Positions 1-5,730 of a DNA stretch of 8,715 nt are shown piece after piece (positions within the stretch are counted from its first letter, which is position 1; the number at the start of each line of letters is the position of its first letter). This stretch comes from Candidatus Brocadiaceae bacterium (GTDB lineage: Bacteria > Planctomycetota > MHYJ01 > JACQXL01 > CAKKQI01), in contig CAKKQI010000048.1 in assembly GCA_919901895.1 (NCBI GenBank), forward strand, positions 1-8,715. The letters run 5' to 3'. The notes under the pieces were generated by a model. The model had not been told where the DNA came from and did not search any database. It was given only the letters and a program-made list of their open reading frames with translations. The position numbers and the translations under genes are program-made.

Positions 1-2
1 CT

Positions 3-20
3 GTCCCGCCTGGGCGGGAC
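3..20. repeat. GC-rich inverted repeat
   Basis: GTCCCGCC at 3-10 is perfectly mirrored by GGCGGGAC at 13-20 with two bases between them. As a hairpin only about six to seven pairs could form because the loop would be too tight. No T-run follows, so this is more likely part of a repeat element than a terminator. Confidence 0.6.
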
Positions 21-28
21 GGGACGAC

Positions 29-80
29 GAAGTAATCTCATTAAATAGAGATTGCTTCACCCTTTCACAGGGTTCGCAAT
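29..80. repeat. Two overlapping, mutually exclusive hairpins
   Basis: Bases 29-39 (GAAGTAATCTC) pair with 48-58 (GAGATTGCTTC) over 11 positions with one G-T wobble, leaving an 8-base loop. Bases 51-55 (ATTGC) and 59-63 (ACCCT) pair with 76-80 (GCAAT) and 69-73 (AGGGT). The two structures compete for 51-58, so only one can form at a time. The second carries the ATTGCTTC...GCAATGAC signature of common intergenic repeats (from memory). Confidence 0.55.
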
Positions 81-134
81 GACAAAAAGAGGATTATGAC
101 ACAGTCTTCGTAGCGGGAGCGGGGCGGGATGGGT

Positions 135-188
135 AGACGAAAGCCCTGCCTGTGCGTGGTCGCCTGCAGATAGGCCTTGCTTTCGTCT
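135..188. repeat. Large compound stem-loop
   Basis: AGACGAAAGC at 135-144 is perfectly complementary to GCTTTCGTCT at 179-188 (10 pairs). Inside it GCCTGT at 148-153 pairs with 170-175 (one G-T) and GCG at 154-156 pairs with CGC at 161-163 around a 4-base loop, with CTGCAG bulged. The layered symmetry indicates a real structured element, either a REP-type repeat or an RNA-level structure. There is no poly-T tail on either flank. Confidence 0.55.
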
Positions 189-197
189 GACATTGAT

Positions 198-219
198 ACT
201 CCAAAATAACTCCAAAATA
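198..219. repeat. Two tandem copies of an 11-bp unit
   Basis: The unit ACTCCAAAATA occurs exactly twice, at 198-208 and 209-219, followed by a degenerate third copy at 220-230. It ends where the promoter block of the HEAT gene begins, so it could be an upstream activator site array or simply replication slippage. The second explanation needs no function. Confidence 0.6.
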
Positions 220-230
220 ACTTCAATATT

Positions 231-262
231 TTTTTTGACTTTTGATAATTGATTGCTATACT
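231..262 (+). promoter_or_regulatory. Sigma70-type promoter for the HEAT-repeat gene
   Basis: The -35 box TTGACT lies at 235-240 and the -10 box TATACT at 257-262, separated by 16 bases, with TG one base before the -10 (extended -10). A T-tract precedes the -35 box. Transcription should begin around 269-272, giving a leader of about 28 bases before the ATG at 298. The block is repeated with one difference at 4355-4386, and a TCAAA word eight bases after the -10 box (270-274) is kept in register there too, which strengthens the call. The shared spacer is the unusual point. Confidence 0.8.
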
Positions 263-297
263 AACTCCCTCAAAATTGACACGAAAAATAAAAATAT

Positions 298-3200
298 ATG
301 ATCCGACCCGCCTGGCCCATTCTTATTTTTTTTACCATTAGTTTATTACCCAATAAATTATGGGCTGAACCGGCCGATGAAATTCTCAACGACGAATTAA
401 TTTCATCAACCAGTGAACCGACAGGTCAAAATCCGGTAAAACTTTCCGATAGTTTCTTGAAAGAATTCCCTGATATTTCCCATGATTTAACCGGATTTAA
501 TACCATTGAAAAACTTCAATTTCTTCAGAAGATAACATCAAAGGAAAACGCCCGGTACAAAAATAAAATAATAACAAACAAGGATATTGCAAATTTGATC
601 GGTTTGATTCTTTTGGATTCCGGCCAAGAATTAAATAGTGAGCAAAAGATGATAATTTTCGAGATAGTTAAACAACCATGGGAAGATTTGGATAATCCCA
701 TTACTGAAGCAGCCAGCTCTATAATAAAATTACTGAGAGATAAAGATAAGCTAATTCGGATAATGGCAGTCAGAACTTTAGCGTCATTTGAAAATAAGGC
801 GGCTATTCCTGAAATAGCCGCCTTATTAAAAGACAAAAATACGCTGGTGCGCCGTGAAGCGGTTGAAGCCTTGATGAAACTTGAAGCCAGAGAAACAATT
901 CTAGGAATAATGCCGCTTTTGAAAGATGAAGACGCCGCGGTTCGCGCCTTGGCTGTTAAAATTCTGGATAAATTTCAAGTTCCGCAGGCGATTCCGGTTA
1001 TCAGAGAACTTTTAAATGATCAAGACCCCGCCGTTCGCGCCGCAGCCCAGCAAGTCATTAATGATTTTAATAATAAAAGAAAAGCAATGATCGCTCAATT
1101 TATGGAATTGCTGGAAGCGGAAGATGTCAGAATCCGCTTAAGCGGGATTGAATACCTTCTGGCCTTTGGGGCTGAAGAGGCTGGGCCGGAATTAATTAAA
1201 TTATTGAGTGATGAATCACCCTTAGGTCGAAGCTACGCGGCCGCTAAACTGGTTCTTCTCGGAAACAAAGAAGCCGTTCCGGGAATAATCAAATTACTAG
1301 ATGATGACGAAGAAGAAGTCCGCATCATCGCCTGTCAATGTTTTATCGAACTGGCCGATAAAGAAGCCATTCCTCATCTTACCAAACTTTTAAAAGATGA
1401 ATCAAGTTCGGTCCGCGCCTGGGCCGCGATTTCATTAGTTACTCTCGGTGATAAACAGATGATATCGAAAAAAATCATCCGCGACATAAGGGACCTGTCA
1501 GCGGATAGCGAAATTGAATCCAATTTAATTAAACAAACAGTCAATGAATTGTCTTTACTCCCGGACGATGAAGCAAATCCTTTTTTAAAACAATCGGCCG
1601 AATCAACTGAAAACGAGATAAAAGAATTAATTACCCAATTAGGTAATGATGAGTGGGGAAAAAGAGAATCAGCCTCCGCCGCTTTGTTCCAGAGGGGAAC
1701 AACCGCCCTCCCTTATTTAAAATTATATGGGAAAGAAACGCTTGACCAGGAAATACTCAGCCGGATTCAGGGTTTAATTAAAGGAATAACGATTAAAAAT
1801 TCGTTGTCTCGCGAAACAACTGAACATCTTCCGAAAAAGTTACTTGATGATTTGAAACAACCCGATTCCAATATTTGTTTAGAATTACTGTTGCAATTAA
1901 ATCAGAAGGAATTTTACGATAAAACACCTTTTATCCTCTGTTTAAAAGAAATTTCATGGAATGACATTGGGAATCTAGGTTTCGAAAATAAAATAGCAGT
2001 ATTAAACGTATTCCAATCGTTACGTTATTTTATTGAACAAATTGAACGTACTAGTGGGATGGAAGATGATATTTATGAAGAAATAATTCAGGTTTTAAGT
2101 GAATTTAACGAACCGGAAATAATTCCTGTAATTCTCAAACTGCTACAGGATGATGAGCCGGCGGTTCGTCAAGAGGCGGTTAAAACGCTCTCAAAATTGG
2201 GCGCCCGGGAAACATCCCCCAATCTTATCATCTTACTATCAGACGAAGATAAAAATGTCAGGGAAGAAGCGATTAGAACGATCGGAACGTTCGGAGAAAA
2301 AAAAGCCGTTCCGCACCTGATTAAATTATTAGGAATTGATAATCAGCAAATTTGCCAAACCACTCTTGAATCTTTAGGTGAACTGGGCGCCACGGAATCA
2401 ATTCCCGCCATTATCAACCTGTTAGAAAGACCTGATGCTTCGGTTCGTTATGAAGCCGCGCAGGCTCTCAGTAAATTAGCTACCAAAGAAACCATCCCGG
2501 AGTGGCTCAAACTATTGGAAAATGATGACGCCAATTTGCGCGCTTTATCAATTAACGCCCTGGTCAAGTTTGATGCTGCGGAATTTGTTCCTGAACTTAT
2601 CAAACGATTATCTGATGAAAATGAAAGTATTCGGGCTGACGCTCTTAGGGCCCTGGGCCAATCAGGAAATAAAGAAGCCATCCCGGCCATAAAGGAAAAA
2701 TTAAAAGATAAAGACAGTCGCGTCCGCGAATCCGCTTTACAGACCCTGGGTAAGTTAAAAGCCAAAGAATCAATTCCTGAAATTATTTACCTGGCTCAGG
2801 ATAAAGAAAATGATTCATCACTCCGCGCCGTTGCAATCGAAGCGCTGGGAGAATTAAACCAACGCGAAATACTACCCCAGATTATTAAATTATTGGATGA
2901 TGAGTCCGTTAACGTTAAAATAGCGGCGGTTAAAGTCCTCGCCTTATTAGACGACAAAGAATCATTTGATGAGATTGCCAAACAATTAACGCATGATTCT
3001 TCCTATTTGCGCCGTGAAATCGTTCCGGCTTTATATAAGTTAGACGAACAAAAATCAATCCCGGAACTGATTAATCTCCTGAGCGATAAAGATGAGTCCA
3101 TTCGCAGAACCGTGGTTGATATTTTAGACCAATCAAATCATCAGGAAATTATTCCTCAGTTGGTTAAGTTATTAGAAAATCCTGATGAAAATATTAGCGG

Positions 3201-4350
3201 AGACGCCTTAAGGATATTAGATAATTTAGGCGCGAAAGAAATCATCCCTGAAATGATTAAACGATTACAGGATAAAGATAAAAAAGTTCGCCTGGAAGCC
3301 ATTGAAGTAATAAATCATTTGAAGGCAAAAGAAGCGATTCCGGAATTGCTTAAATTATTAAAAGACCCCTCACCATTCGTCACCACAATGGCCCTGGCTG
3401 CGTTAGGAACACTGGAAGCAAAGGAAATTATTCCTGAAGTAATCAAACGTTTAAAAGATGAAGATGAAGATGAAGATATCAGAGCTATCTTATTTGATAC
3501 CCTATTCAAGTTACAACCTAATGAATCCGTTTCTGAAATTGTAGGATTATTATCCGATGAAAACAAAAAGATTGTCCGGCTGGCCGGCCAAATTATTACT
3601 ACCTTAAGACCGGAGGGACTAACTCCGGAAATCACAAAACTGATAAATCACGAACAGTCATTTGTTCGGCAATCCGCCGTTCAGGTTACCGGGAAATTAG
3701 GCCTGAAGGAAGCCGCTGATTCGGTCGTGAAAGCATTAGATGACCCTTACACCACGGTTAAACTATCATCTATTATTACTCTGGAACGATTAAATCATCG
3801 CGACGCAATAATTAAGTTGAAAAAATTATTCTCGGACACTAAAGAACCAACCGTTAAAGTCACCGCCGCGGCCGCCCTGTTGATGATGGACCAAAATCAA
3901 AATGCCCGGTCGGATTTAAAAAACACCATTGAAACAACTAACTTTAATTATATTGATTGCTATTTGCGTCCATATCTGGCCCAGGTTCTTTACGACCTGA
4001 ATAAATTAAAACAGCCGGCCCGGTATGAACAGTTAAAGAAAATAAAATTGGCCACGACAATTACTTCTACTTATACATACGAAGAGTTTATTCAATCGCT
4101 TAGCGAATTATTAAAAAAATCAGGGCTTGAGGTCCAGTACAGCGAAGGAACAGAGGATTTAATCAAAAACAGATCCTATAGCCCCGACGTTTTTATTCCT
4201 GAACCAACGACGATATTTGATTTATTGGATGATTTGATTGTATCGTGTAAGCCTCAAATTACTTTTATTGTTGAGCCGGCAACTGATGGGCTAGGCACTA
4301 AAATTATTATCACGACGCTTAAAGAAGCATTAGAATACTGGAAACAGTAA
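298..4350 (+). CDS. Secreted giant HEAT-repeat protein with STN-like C-terminal domain
   Basis: The product (1350 residues) is probably an exported scaffold. Residues 1-23 form a signal peptide: MIR, a hydrophobic core, then LWA before EPAD. Two arrays of about 31-residue HEAT-like repeats of the PBS-lyase kind follow, with the consensus IPELIKLLxDxDxxVRxxAvxAL and KEA at the turn: eight units at about 135-388 and nineteen or twenty at about 609-1235. Residues 389-608 separate them and include, at about 437-494, a divergent HEAT unit of a planctomycete-like type (LITQLGNDEW, then ALPYL). Residues about 1253-1346 alternate strand and helix (TYEEFIQSLSELLKKSG, later TIFDLLDDL and TKIIITT), resembling an STN or secretin N-domain; this is inference. 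The repeats normally bind proteins and have no catalytic residues, so the PBS-lyase name implies no lyase activity. There is no Shine-Dalgarno; the start is chosen for the signal peptide and the A-rich leader. The partner is unknown. Confidence 0.9.
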   Translation: MIRPAWPILIFFTISLLPNKLWAEPADEILNDELISSTSEPTGQNPVKLSDSFLKEFPDISHDLTGFNTIEKLQFLQKITSKENARYKNKIITNKDIANLIGLILLDSGQELNSEQKMIIFEIVKQPWEDLDNPITEAASSIIKLLRDKDKLIRIMAVRTLASFENKAAIPEIAALLKDKNTLVRREAVEALMKLEARETILGIMPLLKDEDAAVRALAVKILDKFQVPQAIPVIRELLNDQDPAVRAAAQQVINDFNNKRKAMIAQFMELLEAEDVRIRLSGIEYLLAFGAEEAGPELIKLLSDESPLGRSYAAAKLVLLGNKEAVPGIIKLLDDDEEEVRIIACQCFIELADKEAIPHLTKLLKDESSSVRAWAAISLVTLGDKQMISKKIIRDIRDLSADSEIESNLIKQTVNELSLLPDDEANPFLKQSAESTENEIKELITQLGNDEWGKRESASAALFQRGTTALPYLKLYGKETLDQEILSRIQGLIKGITIKNSLSRETTEHLPKKLLDDLKQPDSNICLELLLQLNQKEFYDKTPFILCLKEISWNDIGNLGFENKIAVLNVFQSLRYFIEQIERTSGMEDDIYEEIIQVLSEFNEPEIIPVILKLLQDDEPAVRQEAVKTLSKLGARETSPNLIILLSDEDKNVREEAIRTIGTFGEKKAVPHLIKLLGIDNQQICQTTLESLGELGATESIPAIINLLERPDASVRYEAAQALSKLATKETIPEWLKLLENDDANLRALSINALVKFDAAEFVPELIKRLSDENESIRADALRALGQSGNKEAIPAIKEKLKDKDSRVRESALQTLGKLKAKESIPEIIYLAQDKENDSSLRAVAIEALGELNQREILPQIIKLLDDESVNVKIAAVKVLALLDDKESFDEIAKQLTHDSSYLRREIVPALYKLDEQKSIPELINLLSDKDESIRRTVVDILDQSNHQEIIPQLVKLLENPDENISGDALRILDNLGAKEIIPEMIKRLQDKDKKVRLEAIEVINHLKAKEAIPELLKLLKDPSPFVTTMALAALGTLEAKEIIPEVIKRLKDEDEDEDIRAILFDTLFKLQPNESVSEIVGLLSDENKKIVRLAGQIITTLRPEGLTPEITKLINHEQSFVRQSAVQVTGKLGLKEAADSVVKALDDPYTTVKLSSIITLERLNHRDAIIKLKKLFSDTKEPTVKVTAAAALLMMDQNQNARSDLKNTIETTNFNYIDCYLRPYLAQVLYDLNKLKQPARYEQLKKIKLATTITSTYTYEEFIQSLSELLKKSGLEVQYSEGTEDLIKNRSYSPDVFIPEPTTIFDLLDDLIVSCKPQITFIVEPATDGLGTKIIITTLKEALEYWKQ
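793..827. other. Perfect 15-bp inverted repeat inside the HEAT gene
   Basis: AATAAGGCGGCTATT at 793-807 is exactly mirrored at 813-827, around the 5-base loop CCTGA. It encodes part of HEAT units 1-2 (NKAAIPEIAALL). In the plus-strand transcript it would form a strong hairpin early in the coding region, followed by A-rich sequence rather than Us, so it does not look like a terminator of this gene. Read on the minus strand it is followed by a short T-run. Function, if any, is unknown; repeat-protein codon constraints can create partial symmetry, but 15 unbroken pairs is striking. Confidence 0.6.
3457..3477 (+). repeat. GATGAA hexanucleotide microsatellite within the HEAT gene
   Basis: Three GATGAA units plus GAT encode an alternating Asp-Glu run (residues 1054-1060). 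The HEAT unit containing it is 33 residues long instead of the usual 31; deleting one hexamer restores 31. The simplest reading is an in-frame slippage insertion in the loop between the two helices of the repeat. Confidence 0.65.
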
Positions 4351-4354
4351 ATTA

Positions 4355-4386
4355 TTTTTTGACTTTTGATAATTGGTTGCTATACT
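4355..4386 (+). promoter_or_regulatory. Promoter for the WD40 gene, near-copy of the gene 1 promoter
   Basis: The -35 box TTGACT is at 4359-4364 and the -10 box TATACT at 4381-4386, 16 bases apart, with the TG extended -10. All 32 bases match 231-262 except position 4376 (G for A at 252), spacer included. TCAAA at 4394-4398 is also in register. The block starts only four bases after the stop codon of the HEAT gene. No hairpin terminator is seen between them, so read-through from gene 1 is possible in addition to this promoter. Confidence 0.8.
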
Positions 4387-4407
4387 CAACAATTCAAATA
4401 AGCGATG

Positions 4408-4431
4408 TTATCATTGATTAATCAGTGATAA
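4408..4431. promoter_or_regulatory. 24-bp palindrome in the leader of the WD40 gene, candidate operator
   Basis: The half-sites TTATCATTGATT (4408-4419) and AATCAGTGATAA (4420-4431) are mirror images except for one pair (4414/4425), which would be a G-U pair in RNA. The centre lies about 25 bases after the expected transcription start, a typical place for a repressor dimer to act as a roadblock. It could instead be an RNA hairpin of the 5' leader. The leader of the HEAT gene has no equivalent, so the two copies of the promoter would be regulated differently. Confidence 0.5.
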
Positions 4432-4460
4432 TTCGTGTAAAATTCGTGATTAAAAACTTT

Positions 4461-5696
4461 ATGACGAAAACATCTAAAATATTGCTCGGTTCCGTGATCG
4501 CCATCGGAGTATTAATCATCCTGGCTCTTATTTTTATCCGGCCCGCTTTACTCCGCTTCCGGCAGGGTTTAGACCACGAGTTTTCTAACGACTCCTACGA
4601 ACAGCGTCTCAAAGAAAACGAATCACAAATTAAAGAACGCCTGATTGCTTCCTGCGACCTCAGCGGAAACCTGATTTATCATTTGGATTACTCCCGGGAC
4701 GGTAAATATATCGCTCTGGCTACTTTAAGCGGCGTGGAGATCAGAGATGGTGAAAATCTTAATTTAATCAAGGAATGGGAAAGCGCCCGTGGTGTTGAAT
4801 TAGCCTTTCATCCTTCCGGTCAGCTATTAGCTTTGGGGCTTGCCCCAGACGGACAGGTAGAAATTCGTACCGTGCCTAACGGGGAATTAATCAAAACAAT
4901 TTATACGGATACGGATAACGAAGATTGGGATACCACGCCTGATGATATTTCGGCCGGTTACCCGGACGACGATAGTGTGGCCCAGGTCAGTTTTTCCCCG
5001 GACGGCCAATACTTATTAACCCGCACGCGCGGCGAATGGAAGGTGATGGTCTGGGAAACGAAAGATTGGTCTTTGAAATATGCCCTGAGGAAGGATGAAA
5101 AGTTTGACTCGACTCTCTTGCCAGCCAGCGGGCGCGCCAAAGCTGAATGGGCCCAGTTCAGCCCGGATAGCCAATCGGTGTATGTAAGTAGCAGCTTACC
5201 ACTTTATTACCCCGCCGGTAGTGAAAAGTCGGGCCAGCGTGTTCCGGCTGACCAGCAGGCCGGTTGGATCAGCCATTACGACCTCAGCAATGGACAAAAA
5301 ATCAGGGAATTAAGAGATGAATTTTTACTGGGCTGTTATCGGTTTTATTTCTCACCGGATGGGCAAAAAATACTTGTTGAAAGCGTCAAAAAAATAAACG
5401 AAAATCCTAACGACGAAAAAATGATGATGACCATCTGGGAATTAGACAACTCACCACAATTAAAATGGCTGCCTAATATTTATGGCGTGGGGGAACGCTC
5501 AATGGATTATCTCAATACTTATCTTGCAATTGGTAGCAGTAGCGGTATTTTCACCCTCTGGAATATTGAAACACAAAAAGGTATTTATGAAGTTGATTTG
5601 CATGGACGAATCGGTGAATTAAGATTTTCTTCTGATGGTAAAAAAGTTGCCGTTGGCAGCAAGGGAAGTTGCTATTTATTCCGCGTATCAGAATAA
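4461..5696 (+). CDS. Membrane-anchored seven-bladed WD40-like propeller protein
   Basis: The product (411 residues from ATG 4461) is likely a beta-propeller interaction module tethered to the membrane. After a short basic head (MTKTSK) residues 7-26 form one hydrophobic segment (ILLGSVIAIGVLIILALIFI) with no clear cleavage site, then RPALLRFR, so it reads as a signal anchor. Residues about 35-65 are a charged helical linker. Seven blades follow, from about residue 71 to the end, marked by YSRDG (77-81), FHPSG (116-120), FSPDG (178-182), FSPDS (233-237), FSPDG (297-301), a degenerate sixth blade (LAIGSSSGIFTLWN) and FSSDG (389-393). Blade 4 carries a long insertion. No catalytic motif is visible. 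GTG at 4425 and 4446 are in-frame alternatives; 4425 lies inside the palindrome and none of the starts has a Shine-Dalgarno, so the ATG is preferred. The gene is probably co-transcribed with the downstream hydrolase gene. Binding partner unknown; orientation in the membrane is not settled by the charges. Confidence 0.85.
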   Translation: MTKTSKILLGSVIAIGVLIILALIFIRPALLRFRQGLDHEFSNDSYEQRLKENESQIKERLIASCDLSGNLIYHLDYSRDGKYIALATLSGVEIRDGENLNLIKEWESARGVELAFHPSGQLLALGLAPDGQVEIRTVPNGELIKTIYTDTDNEDWDTTPDDISAGYPDDDSVAQVSFSPDGQYLLTRTRGEWKVMVWETKDWSLKYALRKDEKFDSTLLPASGRAKAEWAQFSPDSQSVYVSSSLPLYYPAGSEKSGQRVPADQQAGWISHYDLSNGQKIRELRDEFLLGCYRFYFSPDGQKILVESVKKINENPNDEKMMMTIWELDNSPQLKWLPNIYGVGERSMDYLNTYLAIGSSSGIFTLWNIETQKGIYEVDLHGRIGELRFSSDGKKVAVGSKGSCYLFRVSE

Positions 5697-5714
5697 AATT
5701 TGCTACGCAAATTT
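5696..5714. repeat. 8-bp perfect inverted repeat between genes 2 and 3
   Basis: AAATTTGC (5696-5703) and GCAAATTT (5707-5714) flank the loop TAC, beginning on the last base of the gene 2 stop codon. No T-run follows, so it is not a convincing terminator. It sits four bases upstream of the Shine-Dalgarno of gene 3 and could be an mRNA processing or stability structure, or a tiny mobile palindrome of the intergenic kind. Confidence 0.6.
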
Positions 5715-5717
5715 CAT

Positions 5718-5723
5718 GAAAGG
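5718..5723 (+). promoter_or_regulatory. Shine-Dalgarno sequence that sets the start of the PHP gene
   Basis: GAAAGG lies seven bases before the ATG at 5731. It overlaps the alternative in-frame ATG at 5716, which has no such sequence in front of it and sits directly behind the inverted repeat, so 5731 is the preferred start. Confidence 0.65.
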
Positions 5724-5730
5724 TCAAGTT

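Larger units (their letters stand above)
1..190. repeat. Intergenic REP-like cluster of inverted repeats
   Basis: This non-coding stretch consists of stacked inverted repeats and G-rich tracts; I see no gene in it. A G-rich word followed by GACGAA occurs twice in direct orientation (13-32 and 123-143, with a few differences), and each copy is followed by a hairpin, so the cluster may be built of two related units. On the minus strand bases 48-83 begin GTCATTGCGA and end GAAGCAATCTC, which resembles a class of short intergenic repeats I remember from many uncultured bacterial genomes; that recollection is not verified here. It may represent REP/MITE-like elements or the 3' end structures of an upstream transcript. 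No hairpin is followed by a T-run on the plus strand, so a classical intrinsic terminator is not evident. Confidence 0.6.

Noticed and set aside
135..188. Intrinsic terminator of an upstream gene
   Set aside because: The stem is strong but the bases after it (GACATTGATA) contain no T-run.
525..836. Minus-strand open frame of about 100 codons inside the HEAT gene
   Set aside because: Its residues are the complement of a clearly coding HEAT array, it has no promoter or Shine-Dalgarno, and it matches no family I know. The same applies to the minus-strand frames at 2448-2765, 2796-2981 and 3315-3635.
700..3900. Regularly spaced repeats of about 93 bases that could be mistaken for a CRISPR or satellite array
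   Set aside because: The period is the 31-residue HEAT unit; the similarity is at the protein level, the DNA copies are strongly diverged and the frame is open throughout.
298..4350. Phycobilisome (PBS) lyase function for the HEAT protein
   Set aside because: The repeat type is named after these lyases, but the protein is secreted, far longer, and has no other lyase features; HEAT units alone do not indicate that reaction.
4425..4460. GTG at 4425 as start of the WD40 protein
   Set aside because: It lies within the palindrome, has no Shine-Dalgarno, and would add 12 residues ahead of an already complete anchor sequence beginning at ATG 4461. It remains possible.
4958..5140. Minus-strand open frame inside the WD40 gene
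   Set aside because: It lies opposite conserved propeller blades and shows no recognisable protein features.
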